DNA from: Blautia sp. An81
Lineage (GTDB): Bacteria; Bacillota; Clostridia; Lachnospirales; Lachnospiraceae
Direction of reading: 5' to 3'
Length of the DNA stretch: 64,000 bases
NCBI RefSeq assembly: GCF_002161285.1
Contig: NZ_NFHH01000005.1
Location: 120,428-184,427 of the forward strand
This document shows positions 35,017-43,711 of this stretch, piece after piece. Position numbers and translations under genes: made by a program. The notes beneath the pieces were generated by a model. The model saw nothing but the letters and a program-made list of their open reading frames with translations. It was not told the origin of the DNA and did no database searches. Position 1 is the stretch's first letter. Every line of letters starts with the position of its first letter.

Positions 35017-35171
35017 TTTCGTTCCTCCTTCATGTTTTTTGATGATATAACTTTATCACTTATCACATTGACGAAACAGGTATGTTTTTTACCTAAAAAG
35101 TTGAATATTTTAACCGTTTTTTCTCCGACTTTTCTTTTTATTATCGCCTTTTGCACAATACATACATAAAA

Positions 35172-35212
35172 AACTGTCGCAGCAAGACGTTTTTCTGTTC
35201 ATTGCGACAGTT
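35172..35212 (-). terminator. Minus-strand terminator upstream of the importer operon
   Basis: AACTGTCGCA and TGCGACAGTT form a 10-bp stem, and on the minus strand it runs into TTTTTT. No minus-strand gene now reads into it directly because the plus-strand DUF4143 gene lies next to it. Confidence 0.7.
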
Positions 35213-35243
35213 CTTCATGTCAAAAACCAATTATATCCAAAAA

Positions 35244-35302
35244 ATATTCGTGTATTTTAGTGTTGTAACCCAAGTATAATCCATTGATATTTACACGAAT
35301 AT
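35244..35302. repeat. 11-bp inverted repeat before the DUF4143 gene
   Basis: ATATTCGTGTA (35244-35254) and TACACGAATAT (35292-35302) are exact complements 37 bp apart, and end 35 bp before the ATPase start. It may be an operator pair or the edge of an inserted segment. Confidence 0.5.
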
Positions 35303-35337
35303 ATGATATGTTATATTCAACACTGGGAGGTCTGATC

Positions 35338-36633
35338 ATGTATCGAAAAATTATGAATTTTTTAGAAGCGTGGAAAGATAACGAACACCGCAAACCTCTT
35401 ATTTTACAGGGAGCACGGCAGGTCGGCAAAACCTATTCCATTCTGGAGTTCGGACGCACGCACTATGAAAATGTGGCGTATTTTAATTTTGAAACCCATC
35501 CCAAACTGAATAAAACTTTTGAGGAAAATATCAGCCCCGATTATCTGATACCGATTTTATCCCATATCGCAGGGCAGACCATTGTGCGTGAAAAGACGCT
35601 GATTGTTTTTGACGAGGTGCAACTCTGTGAGAGGGCATTGACTTCCTTGAAATACTTTTGCGAAGATGCACCTGACTATCATATCATTGTGGCGGGAAGT
35701 CTGCTAGGTGTTGCGGTAAACAGGGCAAAGTTCTCTTTTCCCGTAGGTAAGGTGGATATGAAAACCCTCTACCCTATGGATATGGAGGAATTTATGATAG
35801 CCTGCGGCGAGAGTGTACTTGTAGAGCAGATCAAGAAATGCTTTGCAGAGGATAAGCCTCTGCCCTCTGCTTTGCACGATGCGGCAATGCAGCTTTACCG
35901 TCAATATCTTATTGTCGGCGGTATGCCCGAATGCGTTATGCAGTTTTTGGAAACAAAGGATTATATCTTAGTGCGGCACACACAGGATACGATTTTGGCG
36001 AGCTATCTCAATGATATGAGCAAGTATAACAATCTGAATGAAATCAAGAAAACAAGGCTTGCTTATGATAACATCACCGTACAGCTTTCCAAGAAAAATA
36101 CCCGTTTCCAATATAAGCTGATCAAAAAAGGAGGTCGTGCGTCTGAGTTTGAAAACGCCATTGAATGGCTCTGTCTGTCTGGCATCGTTTCACAGGTGTA
36201 TAAGGTGGAACAGATCAAGAAACCTTTAGAAAACTACCGTGATATTGATGCGTTCAAGATTTATGTTTCCGACTTAGGGCTGCTCTGTGCAAAGAAAGAT
36301 TTAGCGGCAAACGATGTTCTCTATATGGTCGAGGAAATCAATGATTTCAAGGGCGGTATGGCTGAAAACTATGTCAATTTGCAGCTTACCATCAACGGGT
36401 ACAAGACTTACTATTGGGTGTCTGAGCGTGGAGCCGAGATTGATTTTATCATTCAGCGTGACGGTCAGCTTATCCCTATCGAGGTCAAATCTGCCGATAA
36501 CACACGGGCAAAGAGCTTAAGGGTCTATATGGAAACCTACAAGCCCGCCTATGCCATCAAGCTCTCTGCAAAGAACTTCGGTTTTGAGGATAATAAAAAG
36601 ATTGTTCCTCTTTACGCCGCATTCTGTATCTAA
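35338..36633 (+). CDS. AAA+ ATPase with DUF4143 C-terminal domain
   Basis: A 431-residue ATPase of the type found in many anaerobes and archaea with no settled function. The N-terminal AAA domain has Walker A GARQVGKTYSI, Walker B LIVFDEVQLCE and the sensor segment IIVAGSLLG, and is followed by the DUF4143 region ending in a nuclease-like fold (MAENYVNLQL, YYWVSERGAEIDFII, PIEVKSADN). The last motif, with D, E-V-K spacing, resembles PD-(D/E)XK enzymes. The start is the ATG after GGGAGG. It is a lone plus-strand gene between minus-strand operons, with its own terminator and different codon flavour, suggesting acquisition. No partner gene is visible. Confidence 0.88.
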   Translation: MYRKIMNFLEAWKDNEHRKPLILQGARQVGKTYSILEFGRTHYENVAYFNFETHPKLNKTFEENISPDYLIPILSHIAGQTIVREKTLIVFDEVQLCERALTSLKYFCEDAPDYHIIVAGSLLGVAVNRAKFSFPVGKVDMKTLYPMDMEEFMIACGESVLVEQIKKCFAEDKPLPSALHDAAMQLYRQYLIVGGMPECVMQFLETKDYILVRHTQDTILASYLNDMSKYNNLNEIKKTRLAYDNITVQLSKKNTRFQYKLIKKGGRASEFENAIEWLCLSGIVSQVYKVEQIKKPLENYRDIDAFKIYVSDLGLLCAKKDLAANDVLYMVEEINDFKGGMAENYVNLQLTINGYKTYYWVSERGAEIDFIIQRDGQLIPIEVKSADNTRAKSLRVYMETYKPAYAIKLSAKNFGFEDNKKIVPLYAAFCI

Positions 36634-36647
36634 TGTTGAAATGAGCC

Positions 36648-36702
36648 AAAAACCCCGATGCTTGCATCAAGCTAACAGAGATGCAAACATCGGGGTTTTT
36701 TA
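36648..36702. terminator. Terminator of the DUF4143 ATPase gene
   Basis: AAAAACCCCGATG-c-TTGCATC pairs with GATGCAA-a-CATCGGGGTTTTT around a short loop. It begins 14 bp after the ATPase stop and has A and T runs on both sides, so it can work in both directions. Confidence 0.9.
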
Positions 36703-36731
36703 ACCCTTGCGGCAGTCGCCAAATGTACATG
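36703..36731. repeat. Dispersed repeat fragment, copy 1
   Basis: A 29-base stretch beginning ACCCTTGCGGCAGTCGCC matches 37410-37438 at 26 positions. It starts right after the ATPase terminator. Confidence 0.7.
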
Positions 36732-36756
36732 ACTGCTTCTGAAGCAAAAATATCAT

Positions 36757-37344
36757 TTACTTGTTATCTACCAACCCTCGGCAAATCCCCATTTTGGCAG
36801 ATACGGGACCTGGATTTTTGATAATTATACTTTTTCTCCATTCTTTCTGAATGAAGGTTTCTTTCTCTGACAAAGTAAAGTCGCTGCTTAGTATTTTCCC
36901 TTCTCTCACATAGACTGCCAGAAAATTCTCATTCTCATCAGGAATAATTTCATATTCCTGCCCGACCTCCAGGCAAAGAGCCTCCATTCTTCCCTTGGCC
37001 CCGTTTTTCAGCATCAGATTAAAGTCCACGACTCTTCCATAACTGACTGTAGGTACCCCGCCGTCGAAGCGGTCCACCTCATAGGGTGCCAGGGAGACTT
37101 TCTCTTCTTCTCCATGAACCATATCCAGGTGTCCCTGAAAGATCATCAGATAACGCTCAACTCCCGGCAGGCTGGTAAACTCTGACCGGTCTACATCTAC
37201 TGTTGCGCTGCTGATCCGCAGCTGAAAATTCCCAGATTTATAATCTCCATCTTCAGGGTACAGGTAAAGCTCTGTAGTATCTCCTCCTGACCATCTGGAA
37301 ACCTTATAGTCTTTCTCTGTTCTCACAATCATTTTCTCACCCAT
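36757..37344 (-). CDS. HutD/Ves-family protein
   Basis: A 195-residue cupin-like protein of the HutD family. Its hallmarks are WSGGDTTELYLYPEDGDY, RISSATVDVDRSEFTSLPGVERYLMIFQG and VDRFDGGVPTVSYGRVVDFNLML. HutD members often accompany histidine-utilisation genes and are proposed to bind formylated or formimino intermediates or tune the pathway; the biochemical role is not established. The hut cluster lies about 12 kb away in this window. The start is the ATG of MGEKMIVR, with GGGAGG 9 nt upstream. Confidence 0.85.
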   Translation of the reverse strand: MGEKMIVRTEKDYKVSRWSGGDTTELYLYPEDGDYKSGNFQLRISSATVDVDRSEFTSLPGVERYLMIFQGHLDMVHGEEEKVSLAPYEVDRFDGGVPTVSYGRVVDFNLMLKNGAKGRMEALCLEVGQEYEIIPDENENFLAVYVREGKILSSDFTLSEKETFIQKEWRKSIIIKNPGPVSAKMGICRGLVDNK

Positions 37345-37380
37345 CTGTAAAAACCTCCCATTTAGTAAGTTTGATATTCT

Positions 37381-37477
37381 GCTTAGCTCATTGCTCTCAG
37401 GAGTCAAAGACCCTCGCGGCAGTCGCTAAATGGACATGCGAGCATGCCCGCTTGGCTCGTTGCTCGCGGGAATAAAA
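37381..37477. repeat. Dispersed repeat, copy 2, forming the 3' end of the hydrolase gene
   Basis: Contains the 29-base match to 36703-36731 (at 37410-37438). It also has an internal imperfect direct repeat: GCTTAGCTCATTGCTC at 37381 and GCTTGGCTCGTTGCTC at 37450. A GCGAGCATGC palindrome lies between. Confidence 0.65.
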
Positions 37478-38416
37478 TTCCAGCACTTTGTTCAGATAAG
37501 GTCTCAGTATATTATTTCCACATCTGTAGATCTCGTGTTTCGCTCCCGGCACTCTTATGAGCTTCCCCTGGGGCAGCCGGCGGATAAATCTCTCCTGCGG
37601 TCTGGGGTAGACCAGAGTATCCATCTGAGCCTGAAAAAGGGCCACAGGTATGTCTATCTTTTTCCAGGAGCGGGCCAAAATTTCACGGCTCATGCGGTAA
37701 GCCTCCAGTCCCCACTGATAGCTGGCGCCATTATTCTGAAATTCCGACACCCTTCTCCTCTTCTCATAGTAATAATCAAATCTGGCTCTGGATAGGCAGG
37801 AACTTTTTTCAAAAGTTTCTTCATCCCGAAACCCATGCTGTCCCAGGGCATATTCTTCACCCCTTCCCATGGAACACATAAGAAAAGATGCCAGATAGGC
37901 CAGAACAGGCGGAATATATCCTGTACGGTGGAGAATCATAGGAGCGTTTAAAATTCCCTTCTGAAATCTCCCCGGATTTTCTGCCAGAGTCACTGCAGCA
38001 ATGGCTCCTCCCATAGAATGTCCAAAAATAAACATGGGCAGTCCGGGATTTTCCTCTGACGCCCTGGCAGCAACAAAACTCAGATCTTTTACATATCTCC
38101 AGAAATTATCTATATGAACCTTGCTGGGGTCCTTAGTCAGTCTGTAAGACCGTCCATGTCCGCAGTGTTCCGGAATATACACGGTAAAGCCCGCCTGATA
38201 AAAATACCAGGCCAGTTCTTTATATTTTTCTGCACTCTCGCAGAAGCCATGAGAAATCAGGATAATTCCTTTAGCCTCTTTTTTATGGAGAGAAAGGCAA
38301 AAAATCTTCTTTCCTATTTCTCTGGTATAGTAACTTTCTCTTCCCCAGGCGTCAAAGCAGGACTCTACGTAATCCCGGATTTCTTCTGAAAAATTTTTCT
38401 CATCTAAAAGTCTCAA
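37397..38416 (-). CDS. Alpha/beta hydrolase (monoacylglycerol lipase/lysophospholipase-like)
   Basis: A cytoplasmic serine hydrolase with the Ser-aminopeptidase/hydrolase-4 fold. Motifs are ILISHGFCESAEKYKELAWYF, the nucleophile elbow FGHSMGGAIAAV and the C-terminal histidine in GAKHEIYRC. The start is TTG (MRLLDEKN), with GGGGAG six bases upstream, and it overlaps the citXG stop by 17 bases. The last residues after FYSREQ (RAKRACSHVHLATAARVFDS) are encoded by a dispersed repeat, so the original C-terminus was probably shorter. Its substrate is unknown. Confidence 0.88.
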   Translation of the reverse strand: MRLLDEKNFSEEIRDYVESCFDAWGRESYYTREIGKKIFCLSLHKKEAKGIILISHGFCESAEKYKELAWYFYQAGFTVYIPEHCGHGRSYRLTKDPSKVHIDNFWRYVKDLSFVAARASEENPGLPMFIFGHSMGGAIAAVTLAENPGRFQKGILNAPMILHRTGYIPPVLAYLASFLMCSMGRGEEYALGQHGFRDEETFEKSSCLSRARFDYYYEKRRRVSEFQNNGASYQWGLEAYRMSREILARSWKKIDIPVALFQAQMDTLVYPRPQERFIRRLPQGKLIRVPGAKHEIYRCGNNILRPYLNKVLEFYSREQRAKRACSHVHLATAARVFDS

Positions 38417-39854
38417 CGCATTCTCCCCTTTCTATGTCAAAGGTTTCAAAGGGACATTGTATATTTTTGAGGAAATGCAAAAAATAGGTCAGTGCCAGCA
38501 TGTCTGCACTTCCTCCAGGGCTGATATTCCTCTTAACAAAATATGTATCCAGAGCTGGAATGATTTCCAGCTGCTCTTCAGGTCCGGATGTCTTTAAAAA
38601 CTGCTCCAGCTCTTTCTGTATTTTCAAAACCGTGTGGTAGTCAGACCGTATGATCATATTGGTATCTTCCACAGAAGAAATATACTGGAGCAGGGTAAGG
38701 AGACCGGCATCATTCAGACTGTAACCTTCCTCCAGGAGTTTCTCAAAGTAAAAAACTCCTCTTTCCAGGACATGAGGAAAACCTCTCCAGGCTTCTCCCC
38801 GTATTCCTTCTACCTGGTATTCTGCATAAAGTTTTTCCCCGTGGGTCCTGGGCCCTCTCTCTTCCAGTCCCTTATAATCTGCCATCAGATTGCTCGTCAG
38901 GCTCCGGCATACTTCCCCAAAAATCTTTAGAAAATCATTGTCGCGAAAATCTGCCATCAGACTTCCTGCTCCATATCCGGCACAGCAGCAGAATATCCCG
39001 CCGGAGAATACCATCCCTTTATGGGTATTAACTCCTCCCGTTGCCTCCCTCATGTTTTTTTCTCCTTCTATTCCCAATACTCTTAACTTTTCAAAAAGTC
39101 CTGGAAGCTCCTCTTTTTCCCCGGAAAAATTCAAGCCTTCCCTGGCACATTGGATAAAATAAGGGGTCAGGGCATATGCGCTGTCTGCAAAAGTTATAAG
39201 GCTCATATCCTGATGAGCTCCGTTGTGGGCCCGGTCTACAAGCCCCGGCTTTAATGTGGCGTTTACTTCATAAAGAAGGCTTTTCTGCATCAGAAGTCCA
39301 ATATGGGAGGCCATTCTTTCTATATAAAAGTTTTCCATCATCTGGATTTCCCGGTGGAAAACTTCTTGGGCAGAATGTCTTCTGGACCGGCTGCAGTAAA
39401 AAGCCGGCTCACCGCAGAGAAGACACTTTCTTTCTGAGAATCCCAGTTCCTGCCTGGAAACTTTTCTTCCAGTGCTGTCCAGCACATCAAAGTCAAAGAG
39501 CCTTCCCAAAGGGTGCTTGTCTTCCGCTGTGGCAAGGCTTCTTTTTATTTTTTCAGGGGACAGTGTCAGCGAATAAAAGCTCTCACAACCTGTATTTTCT
39601 CTGTTTTCCAGGCTATAGATAATCTCTCCCTCTTCTTCTTTTACCGCCTGCTGTATCAGCTTATTTCCCACATCAAAAAGCCAGACTACAAAAGGAAATG
39701 TTTTCACCGGCCCTGGAATGTTCAGTGTAAAGCTCACCAGAGAAGCCGGTTTTTCTTTCATAAGTTCTCTCTGAATTTTTCCCCGTCTTTCCCTTGCGTC
39801 TAAAATTTCCCCCAGGGAAGCTTCTTTTCCCTCTGTCCATAACTCAAGTCTCAT
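38400..39854 (-). CDS. citXG: CitX-CitG fusion: lyase carrier-protein prosthetic group synthesis and transfer
   Basis: This bifunctional maturation enzyme serves citrate-type lyases. The N-terminal 170 or so residues are CitX (phosphoribosyl-dephospho-CoA transferase), with EILDARERRGKIQREL and GRLFDFDVLDSTGRKVSRQELG. The rest is CitG (triphosphoribosyl-dephospho-CoA synthase), with GLVDRAHNGAHQDMSLITFADSA, GEKNMREATGGVNTHKGMVF and SPGGSADMLALT. The product modifies the serine of CitD. The only lyase in the window is the one in the histidine/methylaspartate cluster 19 kb away. It overlaps citC by 11 bases and has GGGAG upstream. Confidence 0.94.
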   Translation of the reverse strand: MRLELWTEGKEASLGEILDARERRGKIQRELMKEKPASLVSFTLNIPGPVKTFPFVVWLFDVGNKLIQQAVKEEEGEIIYSLENRENTGCESFYSLTLSPEKIKRSLATAEDKHPLGRLFDFDVLDSTGRKVSRQELGFSERKCLLCGEPAFYCSRSRRHSAQEVFHREIQMMENFYIERMASHIGLLMQKSLLYEVNATLKPGLVDRAHNGAHQDMSLITFADSAYALTPYFIQCAREGLNFSGEKEELPGLFEKLRVLGIEGEKNMREATGGVNTHKGMVFSGGIFCCCAGYGAGSLMADFRDNDFLKIFGEVCRSLTSNLMADYKGLEERGPRTHGEKLYAEYQVEGIRGEAWRGFPHVLERGVFYFEKLLEEGYSLNDAGLLTLLQYISSVEDTNMIIRSDYHTVLKIQKELEQFLKTSGPEEQLEIIPALDTYFVKRNISPGGSADMLALTYFLHFLKNIQCPFETFDIERGECVETFR

Positions 39855-40902
39855 CTCTACTCTCCCTGTTCAGCAGTTTTTCTCTCAGCCCCCATCCTTC
39901 CTCGGAAGCCAGATAAGCATAAGTTGTTTCAGGCACCATTTCTTTCAGAGTCTCCCAGTCTCCCTCCAGAAACTTTTTTCGCACATATGTAGCGCTGATC
40001 ACCTGTTCCCGGTTTCTGCACCGGGGAATCTCTGTCACTTCTATTCCATAATCCGGAAGGATTTTTTTCATTTCCTGATTATACACTCTTGTAATTTCCG
40101 AAAAAGGCTCCTCTCCCACATAGCGGCAGTCTATATGAAAAGCCTCTTTAAAATAAGTCCCGAAAATTTTCAGATCCAGCAGCACCGCCTCACCTGAAGC
40201 TTTTGCCTTGTCTTTCAGAAAATAATCCGGGAAGGTGGCATGGGAAATCAGATAATCTGAGCTGCCATGAACATAGACATTTTTCAGATCCTCACAGCCT
40301 TTTTTTACCAGGTCCAGTCTTACCTTAGCCGGAAACTCCGAGGCGTCCTCTGACAGTACGAAAACATGAAGAATCTCACAGCTTGCCGCCGCATATTCCA
40401 CCAAATACCTATGGCCCTTGGTAAAAGGATTGGCATTCATTACAATAGCTCCTGTCTTTAAGGAAAAATGTTCTTCATAAGGAGCCGCTTCTTTTTTCAG
40501 ATAATCTCTGATCCCGTTTATTTTATTTTCCATAAGCAGCATATCCTGGGTATCCATAATGGGCCAGAACCCAAGATCCTGAAAATAACTTTGATTGACT
40601 GGCTTTGTAAACACAAACAGATGGGTAATCCTCTCTTCCCAGGCGTTTTTCATAAGGAAGGACATCAGTTTCACCATCAGCCCTTCTCCCTGAAACCCAG
40701 GGTCTACAGCAATACATTTCAGTACATTCCCCTGCCGGGAGCCACAGGCTGCAATCTCTCCCTCCCTGGTACGCAGCACTACAGAATACTGAACCTTTGT
40801 GTCAAAGTCCAGCCCCTGCCGGGCTAAAAAATCCTTCATTTTCTCCAGTTTTCTTCCCCGAAAGGGACGTCCTTCCTCCTGATAAAACTCAAATCCCTCC
40901 AT
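39844..40902 (-). CDS. citC: [Citrate (pro-3S)-lyase] ligase
   Basis: CitC acetylates the thiol arm of the lyase acyl carrier protein with ATP and acetate. The first 130 residues form a GNAT-like domain (VAVDPGFQGEGLMVKLMSFLM). The nucleotidyltransferase domain follows with GAIVMNANPFTKGHRYLVEYAA, FVLSEDASEFPAKVRLDLVKKG and the C-terminal ISATYVRKKFLEGDW. Length (352) is normal. It is the first gene of the citC-citXG-hydrolase unit. Together with citXG it supplies everything needed to activate the citDEF-type lyase encoded at 17505-20055. Confidence 0.95.
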   Translation of the reverse strand: MEGFEFYQEEGRPFRGRKLEKMKDFLARQGLDFDTKVQYSVVLRTREGEIAACGSRQGNVLKCIAVDPGFQGEGLMVKLMSFLMKNAWEERITHLFVFTKPVNQSYFQDLGFWPIMDTQDMLLMENKINGIRDYLKKEAAPYEEHFSLKTGAIVMNANPFTKGHRYLVEYAAASCEILHVFVLSEDASEFPAKVRLDLVKKGCEDLKNVYVHGSSDYLISHATFPDYFLKDKAKASGEAVLLDLKIFGTYFKEAFHIDCRYVGEEPFSEITRVYNQEMKKILPDYGIEVTEIPRCRNREQVISATYVRKKFLEGDWETLKEMVPETTYAYLASEEGWGLREKLLNRESRDET

Positions 40903-40998
40903 GTCATTCCCCTTTCTTCTGAACTAATCTGATTCTACCATATCCTACTCAAAACAGCCAGGCCCTTATTGTCTTTCCGTCCTTTTGAAAAATTCTTG

Positions 40999-41027
40999 TA
41001 GACAAGCATATCTTATTACGATATTAT
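40999..41027 (+). promoter_or_regulatory. Promoter of the AGCS symporter gene
   Basis: TAGACA (40999-41004), a 17-bp spacer and TATTAT (41022-41027) match the vegetative consensus at five of six positions each. The start codon lies 44 bp downstream. Confidence 0.7.
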
Positions 41028-41070
41028 AGGAGAGCGATTCTATAAAGCAAAAGAAGGGAGACTGATAATC

Positions 41071-42474
41071 ATGCTGACTGATTTTATCAACGGACTAAGC
41101 GACCTGCTCTACAGTTATATCCTGATCATCCTCCTTTTAGGAACAGGAATCTTTTTTACTTTCAGAACACGTTTCGTGCAGTTCCGTCTTTTCATCGAAT
41201 CAATCCGTGTTGTGGCTCAGCCTGGCTCTGATGAGAATGGACTTTCCTCCTTCCAGGCGCTGATGGTATCCACTGCCTCCCGGGTAGGAACCGGAAACAT
41301 TGCCGGTATCTCAACCGCCATCTGTCTTGGCGGACCAGGGGCTGTTTTCTGGATGTGGCTTACCGCCATCCTTGGAAGCGCATCTGCTTTCATCGAAAGT
41401 ACTCTGGCACAGATTTATAAAAAACGTGCTGAGGACGGAAGTTCCTACGGCGGCCCTGCTTACTATATTCAGGCCGCTCTCAAAAAACACTGGATCGGGG
41501 CCATATTCGCTGCATTCCTGATTCTGACATATATGGGCGGCTTCAATCTGGTAGCCTCCTTTAATATCGCAGATTCTTTCCGTGCTTACAGTTTTTTTGA
41601 CGAAGCAGCTACTCCTCTGATCGTCGGTTTCATCCTGGCTCTGATCTTCGCTCTATGCATCTTCAGAGGCAGCAAACAGATTTCTAAGATTACAGAAGTA
41701 CTGGTACCTTTTATGGGAATCTTCTATCTGGCAGTGGCTCTTTTTGTAACTGTAACCCACTATACTCTGATTCCCAGGATGTTCTCTGACATTTTTTCCA
41801 ACGCCTTTGATTTCCAGGCCATTTTTGGAGGATTTACAGGCTCCTGTGTTATGAACGGTATCAAAAGAGGGCTTTTCTCTAACGAGGCCGGCGTAGGCTC
41901 TGCTCCTAATGCTGCTGCCAGCGCTTCTGTGTCCCATCCGGTGAAGCAGGGTCTTGTGCAAATGCTTTCTGTGTTTATTGATACGATCCTGATCTGTACT
42001 GCTACTGCCTGTCTGCTGCTGTGTTCCGGCGTAGCTCCAAGTGAAGAGCTGAAGGGTATGCCCTGGGTCCAGGCGGCTGCTTCAGAATCTCTGGGCAGTT
42101 TTGGAACCGTTTTTATCACCGTAGCCCTGTGCCTCTTCGCCTTTACCACACTGATCGGTAATTTCTATTATGCAGAAATGGGACTGAAATACCTCTGCGG
42201 AAAAACTCCCGGAAAGGCTCTTCTTAATCTTTTCCGTGTCATTGCTTCCCTGATCGTACTGGCAGGAGCTGTCATGGAATTCGGCCTGGTATGGAGTACA
42301 GCAGATGTTCTCATGGGCTTTATGGCTCTCATCAATCTGCCCGTTATCCTTATACTGGGCGGCACTGCTGTCCGCTGTATGCAGGATTACGTAAAACAGA
42401 AAAAAGAAGGAAAAGATCCGGTATTTAAAGCTTCAGACATAGGACTGAAAGATAAAACCGATTTCTGGAATTAA
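41071..42474 (+). CDS. Alanine/glycine:cation symporter, AGCS family
   Basis: A sodium-coupled small neutral amino acid transporter. The 467-residue protein has about 11 membrane segments and the AGCS signatures FQALMVSTASRVGTGNIAGIS near residue 70, GSSYGGPAYYIQ, and RGLFSNEAGVGSAPNAAA in the middle. Substrate is usually alanine or glycine; some members carry other amino acids. It has its own promoter and terminator and is divergent from citC. Import of a fermentable amino acid would fit the catabolic neighbourhood, but that is inference. Confidence 0.94.
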   Translation: MLTDFINGLSDLLYSYILIILLLGTGIFFTFRTRFVQFRLFIESIRVVAQPGSDENGLSSFQALMVSTASRVGTGNIAGISTAICLGGPGAVFWMWLTAILGSASAFIESTLAQIYKKRAEDGSSYGGPAYYIQAALKKHWIGAIFAAFLILTYMGGFNLVASFNIADSFRAYSFFDEAATPLIVGFILALIFALCIFRGSKQISKITEVLVPFMGIFYLAVALFVTVTHYTLIPRMFSDIFSNAFDFQAIFGGFTGSCVMNGIKRGLFSNEAGVGSAPNAAASASVSHPVKQGLVQMLSVFIDTILICTATACLLLCSGVAPSEELKGMPWVQAAASESLGSFGTVFITVALCLFAFTTLIGNFYYAEMGLKYLCGKTPGKALLNLFRVIASLIVLAGAVMEFGLVWSTADVLMGFMALINLPVILILGGTAVRCMQDYVKQKKEGKDPVFKASDIGLKDKTDFWN

Positions 42475-42476
42475 AA

Positions 42477-42523
42477 AATGAGGAGCTGCTGCGCCAGGTT
42501 ACTGGCTGCCACAGTTCCTCATT
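42477..42523 (+). terminator. Terminator of the symporter gene
   Basis: AATGAGGA and TCCTCATT close a hairpin that starts 2 bp after the symporter stop; a T-rich stretch follows. On the other strand it may also end the minus-strand gene at 42546-43085. Confidence 0.65.
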
Positions 42524-42545
42524 CCATATTCTTCTAATTTTCTTT

Positions 42546-43085
42546 TTATCCTTTTCCAAAAAGCTTTTCTCTTACCTGTCCCCACAGATGTATCAGGAAA
42601 TAATCATAAGCCCGGTCATACACAAACAGGGCCGCCTGGCCTCCAAGAACAAATACCAGAAGCATGGTTTTCGGTATTTCTCCGGCAAAAAGGAGTTTTG
42701 GAAACAAAAAAAGGGCCGGAAGATACATGATATTAAAAAGGAGCAGCTTTCCCAGAATAAGAAGTATTTTTCTGCTTTTCCACCCCGGATGTTTTCCAAG
42801 AAAGTCCCAGAGAAACTCTACTCCCAGGACATAAATGCCCATCATTGCATAAGTAATACAGTAAAGTTTCTGAGGCGCCAGGAGTACTCCCAGAACAAGG
42901 CTTCCCACAAAGAAAGCCAGTCCATATTTCAGATCAAACTCCCGAATGATCACCCCAACAAGAAATGCTGCTGCTGCCAGAAGAAACAGCGTATTAAAAT
43001 CAATAATGCCGCTTAATATGATCAGTACCACGTCGAAAGCCATAAGAAGCCCTGACACAGCAAGTTTTCTGGTATTTACATGCAT
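42546..43085 (-). CDS. Multi-pass membrane protein of unknown function
   Basis: A 179-residue hydrophobic protein with five or six helices. The N-terminus [22 protein letters not shown] resembles the start of ECF-transporter S components and related small membrane proteins, but no ligand motif is apparent and no EcfT/A genes are near. The ATG at 43085 is used because GGAGGGG lies upstream; an ATG eight codons earlier overlaps that site. It overlaps the J-domain gene by 10 bases, so the two are coupled. Function is not known. Confidence 0.65.
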   Translation of the reverse strand: MHVNTRKLAVSGLLMAFDVVLIILSGIIDFNTLFLLAAAAFLVGVIIREFDLKYGLAFFVGSLVLGVLLAPQKLYCITYAMMGIYVLGVEFLWDFLGKHPGWKSRKILLILGKLLLFNIMYLPALFLFPKLLFAGEIPKTMLLVFVLGGQAALFVYDRAYDYFLIHLWGQVREKLFGKG

Positions 43086-43711
43086 GAACAAAGATCCCCT
43101 CCCATGCACTCACAAAGAGTATCTGCACACCACAGGTCGCAGCACATATTTCCGGTTCCGCAGGAAGAACCTCCGGTTCCGCCCCCATAGTAGCTTCCTC
43201 CCTGATACCGGTTGCTGTTCCACTGAAGACGGTTTACCAGGTTGGCATACTCCGGATTTCCCGGGTCCATGCTCTGAGCCTGGCGGGCCAGATTTAAAGC
43301 ATTTACATTATTGCCCAGTCCCATATTGGCGCAGGCGCTTAAATAGTACCACTGAGCGTTCCGGTTCTGCATTCTGGACAGAACATTCAGGGCCTGCTGG
43401 TACTGACGTCCGTTAATATAGTTGTAAACAGCCTGATACTGGAGGTTATCCTCGCTGGAAGCAGTATTCTGATAGCTGCTGTTGTTTCCATAGCCTTCAT
43501 ATCCGCTCTGATAGCCTCCGTCTCTCTCTTTCATGATCTGGTCATAGGCTTCCTGAACTTCTTTAAATTTTTCTTCTGCCAGATCTGCCAGAGGATTATC
43601 CACATAGGAATCAGGATGATATTTTCTGCTCAGATCCCGATAAGCCTTCTTTATTTCGTCGTTAGTGGCGTTTGGTGAAACGCCTAATATTTCATAAGGA
43701 TTATTTACCAT
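43076..43711 (-). CDS. J-domain protein with cysteine-rich C-terminal tail
   Basis: A DnaJ-type co-chaperone. Residues 1-65 are the J domain ([21 protein letters not shown]), with the HPD tripeptide at 32-34. A flexible Gly/Tyr/Gln/Ser region follows, then TPR-like helices ([21 protein letters not shown]). The last 30 residues hold eight cysteines ([22 protein letters not shown]), which looks like a metal-binding or lipid-modified tail; there is no zinc-finger domain of the DnaJ central type. The start is the ATG of MVNNPYEI. It overlaps the DUF5685 gene by 11 bases, a pairing that suggests the two proteins work together. Confidence 0.88.
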   Translation of the reverse strand: MVNNPYEILGVSPNATNDEIKKAYRDLSRKYHPDSYVDNPLADLAEEKFKEVQEAYDQIMKERDGGYQSGYEGYGNNSSYQNTASSEDNLQYQAVYNYINGRQYQQALNVLSRMQNRNAQWYYLSACANMGLGNNVNALNLARQAQSMDPGNPEYANLVNRLQWNSNRYQGGSYYGGGTGGSSCGTGNMCCDLWCADTLCECMGGDLCSCM

